Assembly: GCA_911728455.2 (NCBI GenBank)
Contig: OU452238.1
Span: forward strand, 13,610,049 to 13,674,048
Reading direction: 5' to 3'
DNA from: Marthasterias glacialis
Taxonomy: Eukaryota; Echinodermata; Asteroidea; Forcipulatida; Asteriidae
DNA length: 64,000 bases
Position numbers and translations under genes: made by a program. Under the pieces are notes generated by a model. The model did not search any database. It saw only the letters and a program-made list of their open reading frames with translations, and was not told the origin of the DNA. Positions 23,417 to 34,847 of this stretch are shown here, piece after piece (positions within the stretch are counted from its first letter, which is position 1; every line of letters begins with the position of its first letter).

Positions 23417-24421
23417 CAGGGCTTTCCAACAGTGTCAAACTTGTCAGTTTTCCGCCAATACTTTGGGAGATAGAGCCGTTGCTAAGTCTTGTTTTCACTC
23501 TGTTACAGCTTCGTGTACAAAAGTGCCATTAGACAGGTGTTTGAAGCGCATTCGGAGCAGCCCCGCTCTCTGGTGGTTTCAAGGCGGAAGACGGCCCTCG
23601 CTGGCCAGGAAAACTAGATTTTCGGATGCAGGACTATGGCAGCTACCTGCAGGTACAAGAAATTTCTCTCTAGCCCCATTATTTATGGAGTTATTGGCCG
23701 TGGCGCTGCCGACTTCTTTTTTTGGCGTTTTTTTTTTTTTTTTTTTTTTTTGCTGGCTTCAGTCCAGCACACACGTAGCGGCCTTGGCTATTGTTGACGT
23801 ACACAGAGCATGGCCATTTGCTCTTGACATCTTCGGGGTGTCCTCACTCGGCGGTCCCTGGCATCCTCCCTGTTTATCCCACAACCCCAAGACCGGCATT
23901 TTCGGAAAGCCCATGAGCAGGGCTTTCCAACAGTGTCAGACTTGTCAGTTTTCCGCCAATACTTTGGGAGATAGAGCCGTTGCTAAGTCTTGTTTTCACT
24001 CTGTTAAAGCTTCGTGTACAAAAGTGCCATTAGACAGGTGTTTGAAGCGCATTCGGAGCAGCCCCGCTCTCTGGTGGTTTCAAGGCGGAAGACGGCCCTC
24101 GCTGGCCAGGAAAACTAGATTTTCGGATCCAGGACTATGGCAGCTACCTGCAGGTACAAGAAATTTCTCTCTAGCCCCATTATTTATGGAGTTATTGGCC
24201 GTGGCGCTGCCGACTTCTTTTTTTGGCGTTGTTTTTTTTTTTTTTTTTTTTTTTTGCTGGCTTCAGTCCAGCACACACGTAGCGGCCTTGGCTATTGTTG
24301 ACGTACACAGAGTATGGCCATTTGCTCTTGACATCTTCGGGGTGTCCTCACTCTGCGGTCCCTGGCATCCTCCCTGTTTATCCCACAACCCCAAGACTGG
24401 CATTTTCGGAAAGCCCATGAG
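23417..24421. repeat. Array units 48-49
   Basis: Unit starts are 23417 and 23918 (501 and 504 bp). Both carry gacggccctcgctggccagg. Unit 49 also has cggatccagg, creating a GGATCC site, together with ggcgttgttt and gagtatggcc, as in unit 42. They sit immediately left of the large duplicated segment. Confidence 0.84.
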
Positions 24422-27400
24422 CAGGGCTTTCCAACAGTGTCAGACTTGTCAGTTTTCCGCCAATACTTTGGGAGATAGAGCCGTTGCTAAGTCTTGTTTT
24501 CACTCTGTTACAGCTTCGTGTACAAAAGTGCCATTAGACAGGTGTTTGAAGCGCATTCGGAGCAGCCCCGCTCTCTGGTGGTTTCAACAAGGAAGATGGC
24601 CCTGGCTGGCCGGGAAAACTAGATTTTCAGATGCAGGACTATGGCAGCTACCTGCAGGTACAAGAAATTTCTCTCTAGCCCCATTATTTATGGAGTTATT
24701 GGCCGTGGCGCTGCCGACTTCTTTTTTGGGCGTTTTTTTTTTTTTTTTTTTTTGCTGGCTTCAGTCCAGCACACACGCAGCGGCCTTGGCTATTGTTGAC
24801 GTACACAGAGCATGGCCATTTGCTCTTGACATCTTCGGGGTGTCCTCACTCTGCGGTCCCTGGCATCCTCCCTGTTTATCCCACAACCCCAAGACCGGCA
24901 TTTTTGGAAAGCCCATGAGCAGGGCTTTCCAACAGTGTCAGACTTGTCAGTTTTCCGCCAATACTTTGGGAGATAGAGCCGTTGCTAAGTCTTGTTTTCA
25001 CTCTGTTACAGCTTCGTGTACAAAAGTGCTATTAGACAGGTGTTTGAAGCGCATTCGGAGCAGCCCCGCTCTCTGGTGGTTTCAAGGAGGAAGATGGCCC
25101 TGGCTGGCCGGGAAAACTAAGTTTTCGGATGCAGGACTATGGCAGCTACTGCAGGTACAAGAAATTTCTCTCTAGCCCCATTATTTATGGAGTTATTGGC
25201 CGTGGCGCTGCCGACTTCTTTTTTGGGCGTTTTTTTTTTTTTTTTTTTTGCTGGCTTCAGTCCAGCACACACGCAGCGGCCTTGGCTATTGTTGACGTAC
25301 ACAGAGCATGGCCATTTGCTCTTGACATCTTCGGGGTGTCCTCACTCTGCGGTCCCTGGCATCCTCCCTGTTTATCCCACAACCCCAAGACCGGCATTTT
25401 CGGAAAGCCCATGAGCAGGGCTTTCCAACAGTGTCAGACTTGTCAGTTTTCCGCCAATACTTTGGGAGATAGAGCCGTTGCTAAGTCTTGTTTTCACTCT
25501 GTTACAGCTTCGTGTACAAAAGTGCCATTAGACAGGTGTTTGAAGCGCATTCGGAGCAGCCCCGCTCTCTGGTGGTTTCAAGGAGGAAGATGGCCCTGGC
25601 TGGCCGGGAAAACTAAGTTTTCGGATGCAGGACTATGGCAGCTACTGCAGGTACAAGAAATTTCTCTCTAGCCCCATTATTTGTGGAGTTATTGGCCGTG
25701 GCGCTGCCGACTTCTTTTTTCGGCGTTTTTTTTTTTTGCTGGCTTCAGTCCAGCACACACGTAGCGGCCTTGGCTATTGTTGACGTACACAGAGCATGGC
25801 CATTTGCTCTTGACATCTTCGGGGTGTCCTCACTCGGCGGTCCCTGGCATCCTCCCTGTTTATCCCACAACCCCGAGACCGGCATTTTCGGAAAGCCCAT
25901 GAGCAGGGCTTTCAAACAGTGTCACACTTGTCAGTTTTCCGCCAATACTTTGGGAGATAAAGCCGTTGCTCAGTCTTGTTTTCACTCTGTTAAAGCTTCG
26001 TGTACAAAAGTGCCATTAGACAGGTGTTTCAAGCGCATTCGGAGCAGCCCCGCTCTCTGGGGGTTTCAACGCGGAAGATGGCCCTGGCTGGCCGGGAAAA
26101 CAAGATTTTCGGATGCAGGACTATGGCAGCTACCTGCAGGTACAAGAAATTTCTCTCTAGCCCCATTATTTATGGAGTTATTGGCCGTGGCGCTGCCGAC
26201 TTCTTTTTTCGGCGTTTTTTTGTTTTTTTTTTTTTTTTGCTGGCTTCAGTCCAGCACACACGTAGCGGCCTTGGCTATTGTTGACGTACACAGAGCATGG
26301 CCATTTGCTCTTGACATCTTCGGGGTGTCCTCACTCTGCGGTCCCTGGCATCCTCCCTGTTTATCCCACAACCCCAAGACCGGCATTTTCGGAAAGCCCA
26401 TGAGCAGGGCTTTCCAACAGTGTCAGACTTGTCAGTTTTCCGCCAATACTTTGGGAGATAGAGCCGTTGCTAAGTCTTGTTTTCACTCTGTTACAGCTTC
26501 GTGTACAAAAGTGCCATTAGACAGGTGTTTGAAGCGCATTCGGAGCAGCCCCGCTCTCTGGTGGTTTCAAGGAGGAAGATGGCCCTGGCTGGCCGGGAAA
26601 ACTAAGTTTTCGGATGCAGGACTATGGCAGCTACTGCAGGTACAAGAAATTTCTCTCTAGCCCCATTATTTGTGGAGTTATTGGCCGTGGCGCTGCCGAC
26701 TTCTTTTTTCGGCGTTTTTTTTTTTTGCTGGCTTCAGTCCAGCACACACGTAGCGGCCTTGGCTATTGTTGACGTACACAGAGCATGGCCATTTGCTCTT
26801 GACATCTTCGGGGTGTCCTCACTCCGCGGTCCCTGGCATCCTCCCTGTTTATCCCACAACCCCGAGACCGGCATTTTCGGAAAGCCCATGAGCAGGGCTT
26901 TCAAACAGTGTCACACTTGTCAGTTTTCCGCCAATACTTTGGGAGATAAAGCCGTTGCTCAGTCTTGTTTTCACTCTGTTAAAGCTTCGTGTACAAAAGT
27001 GCCATTAGACAGGTGTTTCAAGCGCATTCGGAGCAGCCCCGCTCTCTGGGGGTTTCAACGCAGAAGATGGCCCTGGCTGGCCGGGAAAACAAGATTTTCG
27101 GATGCAGGACTATGGCAGCTACCTGCAGGTACAAGAAATTTCTCTCTAGCCCCATTATTTGTGGAGTTATTGGCCGTGGCGCTGCCGACTTCTTTTTTCG
27201 GCGTTTTTTTTTTTTGTTTTTTTTTTTTTGCTGGCTTCAGTCCAGCACACACGTAGCGGCCTTGGCTATTGTTGACGTACACAGAGCATGGCCATTTGCT
27301 CTTGACATCTTCGGGGTGTCCTCACTCCGCGGTCCCTGGCATCCTCCCTGTTTATCCCACAACCCCAAGACCGGCATTTTCGGAAAGCCCATGAGCAGGG

Positions 27401-30400
27401 CTTTCCAACAGTGTCAGACTTGTCAGTTTTCCGCCAATACTTTGGGAGATAGAGCCGTTGCTAAGTCTTGTTTTCACTCTGTTACAGCTTCGTGTACAAA
27501 AGTGCCATTAGACAGGTGTTTGAAGCGCATTCGGAGCAGCCCCGCTCTCTGGTGGTTTCAAGGCGGAAGATGGCCCTGGCTGGCCGGGAAAACTAAGTTT
27601 TCGGATGCAGGACTATGGCAGCTACTGCAGGTACAAGAAATTTCTCTCTAGCCCCATTATTTGTGGAGTTATTGGCCGTGGCGCTGCCGACTTCTTTTTT
27701 CGGCGTTTTTTTTTTTTTGCTGGCTTCAGTCCAGCACACACGTAGCGGCCTTGGCTATTGTTGACGTACACAGAGCATGGCCATTTGCTCTTGACATCTT
27801 CGGGGTGTCCTCACTCCGCGGTCCCTGGCATCCTCCCTGTTTATCCCACAACCCCAAGACCGGCATTTTCGGAAAGCCCATGAGCAGGGCTTTCCAACAT
27901 TGTCAGACTTGTCAGTTTTCCGCCAATACTTTGGGAGATAGAGCCGTTGCTAAGTCTTGTTTTCACTCTGTTACAGCTTCGTGTACAAAAGTGCCATTAG
28001 ACAGGTGTTTGAAGCGCATTCGGAGCAGCCCCGCTCTCTGGTGGTTTCAACAAGGAAGATGGCCCTGGCTGGCCGGGAAAACTAGATTTTCAGATGCAGG
28101 ACTATGGCAGCTACCTGCAGGTACAAGAAATTTCTCTCTAGCCCCATTATTTATGGAGTTATTGGCCGTGGCGCTGCCGACTTCTTTTCTTGGCGTTTTT
28201 TTTTTTTTTTTTTTTTTTGCTGGCTTCAGTCCCGCACACACGTAGCGGCCTTGGCTATTGTTGACGTACACAGAGCATGGCCATTTGCTCTTGACATCTT
28301 CGGGGTGTCCTCACTCCGCGGTCCCTGGCATCCTCCCTGTTTATCCCACAACCCCAAGACCGGCATTTTCGGAAAGCCCATGAGCAGGGCTTTCCAACAT
28401 TGTCAGACTTGTCAGTTTTCCGCCAATACTTTGGGAGATAGAGCCGTTGCTAAGTCTTGTTTTCACTCTGTTACAGCTTCGTGTACAAAAGTGCCATTAG
28501 ACAGGTGTTTGAAGCGCATTCGGAGCAGCCCCGCTCTCTGGTGGTTTCAACAAGGAAGATGGCCCTGGCTGGCCGGGAAAACTAGATTTTCAGATGCAGG
28601 ACTATGGCAGCTACCTGCAGGTACAAGAAATTTCTCTCTAGCCCCATTATTTATGGAGTTATTGGCCGTGGCGCTGCCGACTTCTTTTCTTGGCGGTTTT
28701 TTTTTTTTTTTTTTTTTTGCTGGCTTCAGTCCAGCACACACGTAGCGGCCTTGGCTATTGTTGACGTACACAGAGCATGGCCATTTGCTCTTGACATCTT
28801 CGGGGTGTCCTCACTCCGCGGTCCCTGGCATCCTCCCTGTTTATCCCACAACCCCAAGACCGGCATTTTCGGAAAGCCCATGAGCAGGGCTTTCCAACAG
28901 TGTCAGACTTGTCAGTTTTCCGCCAATACTTTGGGAGATAGAGCCGTTGCTAAGTCTTGTTTTCACTCTGTTACAGCTTCGTGTACAAAAGTGCCATTAG
29001 ACAGGTGTTTGAAGCGCATTCGGAGCAGCCCCGCTCTCTGGTGGTTTCAACGCGGAAGATGGCCCTGGCTGGCCGGGAAAACTAGATTTTCAGATACAGG
29101 ACTATGGCAGCTACCTGCAGGTACAAGAAATTTCTCTCTAGCCCCATTATTTATGGAGTTATTGGCCGTGGCGCTGCCGACTTCTTTTTTTGGCGTTTTT
29201 TTTTTGTTTTTTTTTTGCTGGCTTCAGTCCAGCACACACGTAGCGGCCTTGGCTATTGTTGACGTACACAGAGCATGGCCATTTGCTCTTGACATCTTCG
29301 AGGTGTCCTCACTCCGCGGTCCCTGGCATCCTCCCTGTTTATTCCACAACCCCAAGACCGGCATTTTCGGAAAGCCCATGAGCAGGGCTTTCCAACAGTG
29401 TCAGACTTGTCAGTTTTCCGCCAATACTTTGGGAGATAGAGCCGTTGCTAAGTCTTGTTTTCACTCTGTTAAAGCTTCGTGTACAAAAGTGCCATTAGAC
29501 AGGTGTTTGAAACGTATTCGGAGCAGCCCCGCTCTCTGGTGGTTTCAACGCGGAAGATAGCCCTGGCTGGCCGGGAAAACTAGATTTTCGGATGCAGGAC
29601 TATGGCAGCTACCTGCAGGTACAAGAAATTTCTCTCTAGCCCCATTATTTGTGGAGTTATTGGCCGTGGCGCTGCCGACTTCTTTTTTCGGCTTTTTTTT
29701 TTTTTTTTTTTTTTTTTGCTGGCTTCAGTCCAGCACACACGTATCGGCCTTGGCTATTGTTGACGTACACAGAGCATGGCCATTTGATCTTGACATCTTC
29801 GGGGTGTCCTCACTCTGCGGTCCCTGGCATCCTCCCTGTTTATCCCACAACCCCAAGATTGGCATTTTCGGAACGCCCATGAGCAGGGCTTTCCAACAGT
29901 GTCAGACTTGTCAGTTTTCCGCCAATACTTTGGGAGATAGAGCCGTTGCTAAGTCTTGTTTTCACTCTGTTACAGCTTCGTGTACAAAAGTGCCATTAGA
30001 CAGGTGTTTGAAGCCCATTCGGAGCAGCCCCGCTTTCTGGTGGTTTCAACGCAGAAGATGGCCCTGGCTGGCCGGGAAAACTAGATTTTCAGATGCAGGA
30101 CTATGGCAGCTACCTGCAGGTACAAGAAATTTCTCTCTAGCCCCATTATTTATGGAGTTATTGGCCGTGGCGCTGCCGACTTCTTTTTTTGGCGTTTTTT
30201 TTTTTTTTTTTTTTTTTTTGCTGGCTTCAGTCCAGCACACACGTAGCGGCCTTGGCTATTGTTGACGTACACAGAGCATGGCCATTTGCTCTTGACATCT
30301 TCGGGGTGTCCTCACTCCGCGGTCCCTGGCATCCTCCCTGTTTATCCCACAACCCCAAGACTGGCATTTTCGGAACGCCCATGAGCAGGGCTTTCCAACA

Positions 30401-30883
30401 GTGTCAGACTTGTCAGTTTTCCGCCAATACTTTGGGAGATAGAGCCGTTTCTAAGTCTTGTTTTCACTCTGTTACAGCTTCGTGTACAAAAGTGCCATTA
30501 GACAGGTGTTTGAAGCGCATTCGGAGCAGCCCCGCTCTCTGGTGGTTTCAACGCGGAAGATGGCCCTGGCTGGCCGGGAAAACTAGATTTTCAGATGCAG
30601 GACTATGGCAGCTACCTGCAGGTACAAGAAATTTCTCTCTAGCCCCATTATTTATGGAGTTATTGGCCGTGGCGCTGCCGACTTCTTTTTTTGGCGTTTT
30701 TTTTTTGTTTTTTTTTTGCTGGCTTCAGTCCAGCACACACGTAGCGGCCTTGGCTATTGTTGACGTACACAGAGCATGGCCATTTGCTCTTGACATCTTC
30801 GAGGTGTCCTCACTCCGCGGTCCCTGGCATCCTCCCTGTTTATTCCACAACCCCAAGACCGGCATTTTCGGAAAGCCCATGAG
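24422..30883. repeat. Array units 50-62, large duplicated segment, copy 1
   Basis: Unit starts are 24422, 24920, 25416, 25904, 26405, 26893, 27396, 27885, 28385, 28885, 29383, 29884 and 30386. The segment, about 24410-31040, recurs at about 34836-39978. The offset falls in steps: 10426 at the left end, 9930 from about 25.2 kb, and 8938 from about 27.7 kb. The steps equal one unit (496) and two units (992). Inside this copy, units 52-53 and 54-55 are a dimer repeated at offset 989, with shared ccccgagacc, tttcaaacag and gataaagccgttgctcag. Units 59-60 recur as units 62-63 at offset 1501, with shared cttcgaggtg, attccacaacc and gaaacgtattcgg. Confidence 0.9.
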
Positions 30884-31359
30884 CAGGGCTTTCCAACAGT
30901 GTCAGACTTGTCAGTTTTCCGCCAATACTTTGGGAGATAGAGCCGTTGCTAAGTCTTGTTTTCACTCTGTTAAAGCTTCGTGTACAAAAGTGCCATTAGA
31001 CAGGTGTTTGAAACGTATTCGGAGCAGCCCCGCTCTCTGGTGGTTTCAACGCGGAAGATAGCCCTGGCTGGCCGGGAAAACTAGATTTTCGGATGCAGGA
31101 CTATGGCAGCTACCTGCAGGTACAAGAAATTTCTCTCTAGCCCCATTATTTGTGGAGTTATTGGCCGTTGGTTATTTTTTTTTTTTTTTTTTTGCTGGCT
31201 TCAGTAAAGCACACACGTATCGGCCTCTGCTATTGTTGACGTACACAGAGCATGGCCATTTGATCTTGACATCTTCGGGGTGTCCTCACTCTGCGGTCCC
31301 TGGCATCCTCCCTGTTTATCCCACAACCCCAAGATTGGCATTTTCGGAAAGCCCATGAG
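30884..31359. repeat. Array unit 63, shortest unit (476 bp), rearranged around the T tract
   Basis: From about 31166 the normal ggccgtggcgctgccgac is replaced by ggccgttggtta and then 19 T residues (31175-31193). Both arms of the upstream hairpin are lost. The following sequence reads cttcagtaaagc and ggcctctgc, changes not seen in other units. The matching unit 81 (39820) in copy 2 is full length, so the event post-dates or lies outside the shared segment. Confidence 0.88.
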
Positions 31360-34300
31360 CAGGGCTTTCCAACAGTGTCAGACTTGTCAGTTTTCCGCCA
31401 ATACTTTGGGAGATAGAGCCGTTGCTAAGTCTTGTTTTCACTCTGTTACAGCTTCGTGTACAAAAGTGCCATTAGACAGGTGTTTGAAGCGCATTCGGAG
31501 CAGCCCCGCTTTCTGGTGGTTTCAAGGCGGAAGATGGTCCTGGCTGTCCGGGAAAACTAGATTTTCGGATGCAGGACTATGGCAGCTACCTGCAGGTACA
31601 AGAAATTTCTCTCTAGCCCCATTATTTATGGAGTTATTGGCCGTGGCGCTGCCGACTTCTTTTTTCGGCGTTTTTTTTTTTTTTTTTTTTTTTTTTGCTG
31701 GCTTCAGTCCAGCACACACGTAGCGGCCTTGGCTATTGTTGACGTACACAGAGCATGGCCATTTGCTCTTGACATCTTCGGGGTGTCCTCACTCCGCGGT
31801 CCCTGGCATCCTCCCTGTTTATCCCACAACCCCAAGACTGGCATTTTCGGAAAGCCCATGAGCAGGGCTTTCCAACAGTGTCAGACTTGTCAGTTTTCCG
31901 CCAATACTTTGGGAGATAGAGCCGTTGCTAAGTCTTGTTTTCACTCTGTTACAGCTTCGTGTACAAAAGTGCCATTGGACAGGTGTTTGAAGCGCATTCG
32001 GAGCAGCCCCGCTCTCTGGTGGTTTCAACAAGGAAGATGGCCCTGGCTGGCCGGGAAAACTAGATTTTCAGATGCAGGACTATGGCAGCTACCTGCAGGT
32101 ACAAGAAATTTCTCTCTAGCCCCATTATTTATGGAGTTATTGGCCGTGGCGCTGCCGACTTCTTTTTTTGGCGTTTTTTTTTTTTTTTTTTTTTTGCTGG
32201 CTTCAGTCCAGCACACACGTAGCGGCCTTGGCTATTGTTGACGTACACAGAGCATGGCCATTTGCTCTTGACATCTTCGGGGTGTCCTCACTCCGCGGTC
32301 CCTGGCATCCTCCCTGTTTATCCCACAACCCCAAGACCGGCATTTTCGGAAAGCCCATGAGCAGGGCTTTCCAACAGTGTCAGACTTGTCAGTTTTCCGC
32401 CAATACTTTGGGAGATAGAGCCGTTTCTAAGTCTTGTTTTCACTCTGTTACAGCTTCGTGTACAAAAGTGCCATTAGACAGGTGTTTGAAGCGCATTCGG
32501 AGCAGCCCCGCTTTCTGGTGGTTTCAACGCAGAAGATGGCCCTGGCTGGCCGGGAAAACTAGATTTTCAGATGCAGGACTATGGCAGCTACCTGCAGGTA
32601 CAAGAAATTTCTCTCTAGCCCCATTATTTATGGAGTTATTGGCCGTGGCGCTGCCGACTTCTTTTTTTGGCGTTTTTTTTTTTGTTTTTTTTTTGCTGGC
32701 TTCAGTCCAGCACACACGTAGCGGCCTTGGCTATTGTTGACGTACACAGAGCATGGCCATTTGCTCTTGACATCTTCGGGGTGTCCTCACTCCGCGGTCC
32801 CTGGCATCCTCCCTGTTTATCCCACAACCCCAAGACGGGCATTTTCGGAAAGCCCATGAGCAGGGCTTTCCAACAGTGTCAGACTTGTCAGTTTTCCGCC
32901 AATACTTTGGGAGATAGAGCCGTTGCTAAGTCTTGTTTTCACTCTGTTACAGCTTCGTGTACAAAAGTGCCATTAGACAGGTGTTTGAAGCGCATTCGGA
33001 GCAGCCCCGCTCTCTGGTGGTTTCAACAAGGAAGATGGCCCTGGCTGGCCGGGAAAACTAGATTTTCAGATGCAGGACTATGGCAGCTACCTGCAGGTAC
33101 AAGAAATTTCTCTCTAGCCCCATTATTTATGGAGTTATTGGCCGTGGCGCTGCCGACTTCTTTTTTTGGCGTTTTTTTTTTTTTTTTTTTTTTGCTGGCT
33201 TCAGTCCAGCACACACGTAGCGGCCTTGGCTATTGTTGACGTACACAGAGCATGGCCATTTGCTCTTGACATCTTCGGGGTGTCCTCACTCCGCGGTCCC
33301 TGGCATCCTCCCTGTTTATCCCACAACCCCAAGACCGGCATTTTCGGAAAGCCCATGAGCAGGGCTTTCCAACAGTGTCAGACTTGTCAGTTTTCCGCCA
33401 ATACTTTGGGAGATAGAGCCGTTTCTAAGTCTTGTTTTCACTCTGTTACAGCTTCGTGTACAAAAGTGCCATTAGACAGGTGTTTGAAGCGCATTCGGAG
33501 CAGCCCCGCTTTCTGGTGGTTTCAACGCAGAAGATGGCCCTGGCTGGCCGGGAAAACTAGATTTTCAGATGCAGGACTATGGCAGCTACCTGCAGGTACA
33601 AGAAATTTCTCTCTAGCCCCATTATTTATGGAGTTATTGGCCGTGGCGCTGCCGACTTCTTTTTTTGGCGTTTTTTTTTTTTTTTTTTTTTTTGCTGGCT
33701 TCAGTCCAGCACACACGTAGCGGCCTTGGCTATTGTTGACGTACACAGAGCATGGCCATTTGCTCTTGACATCTTCGGGGTGTCCTCACTCCGCGGTCCC
33801 TGGCATCCTCCCTGTTTATCCCACAACCCCAAGATTGGTATTTTCGGAAAGCCCATGAGCAGGGCTTTCCAACAGTGTCAGACTTGTCAGTTTTCCGCCA
33901 ATACTTTGGGAGATAGATCCGTTGCTAAGTCTTGTTTTCACTCTGTTACAGCTTCGTGTACAAAAGTGCCATTAGACAGGTGTTTGAAGCGCATTCGGAG
34001 CAGCCCCGCTTTCTGGTGGTTTCAACGCAGAAGATGGCCCTGGCTGGCCGGGAAAACTAGATTTTCAGATGCAGGACTATGGCAGCTACCTGCAGGTACA
34101 AGAAATTTCTCTCTAGCCCCATTATTTATGGAGTTATTGGCCGTGGCGCTGCCGACTTCTTTTTTTGGCTTTTTTTTTTTTTTTTTTTTTTTTGCTGGCT
34201 TCAGTCCAGCACACACGTAGCGGCCTTGGCTATTGTTGACGTACACAGAGCATGGCCATTTGCTCTTGACATCTTCGGGGTGTCCTCACTCCGCGGTCCC

Positions 34301-34847
34301 TGGCATCCTCCCTGTTTATCCCACAACCCCAAGATTGGTATTTTCGGAAAGCCCATGAGCAGGGCTTTCCAACAGTGTCAGACTTGTCAGTTTTCCGCCA
34401 ATACTTTGGGAGATAGATCCGTTGCTAAGTCTTGTTTTCACTCTGTTACAGCTTCGTGTACAAAAGTGCCATTAGACAGGTGTTTGAAGCGCATTCGGAG
34501 CAGCCCCGCTCTCTGGTGGTTTCAACAAGGAAGATGGCCCTGGCTGGCCGGGAAAACTAGATTTTCAGATGCAGGACTATGGCAGCTACCTGCAGGTACA
34601 AGAAATTTCTCTCTAGCCCCATTATTTATGGAGTTATTGGCCGTGGCGCTGCCGACTTCTTTTTTTGGCGTTTTTTTTTTTTGCTGGCTTCAGTCCAGCA
34701 CACACGTAGCGGCCTTGGCTATTGTTGACGTACACAGAGCATGGCATTTGCTCTTGATATCTTCGGGGTGTCCTCACTCCGCGGTCCCTGGCATCCTCCC
34801 TGTTTATCCCACAACCCCGAGACCGGCATTTTCGGAAAGCCCATGAG
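31360..34847. repeat. Array units 64-70, alternating dimer region
   Basis: Unit starts are 31360, 31863, 32362, 32861, 33360, 33860 and 34360. Units 65/67 and 66/68 alternate at offset 998: one type reads gttgctaag and caacaaggaag, the other gtttctaag, gctttctgg and caacgcagaag. Units 69-70 share gatagatccg and aagattggta. The 3' part of unit 70 has a 1-bp loss, gagcatggcattt, also found near 40700 and 43194. Substitutions such as attggacagg (31974) are private. Confidence 0.87.

Noticed and set aside
23184..25175. 663-codon + strand open frame as a gene
   Set aside because: It is the satellite unit read through four copies. The frame depends on T-tract length, contains phenylalanine runs from the T tract, and is broken by stops or 1-bp deletions in many sister units.
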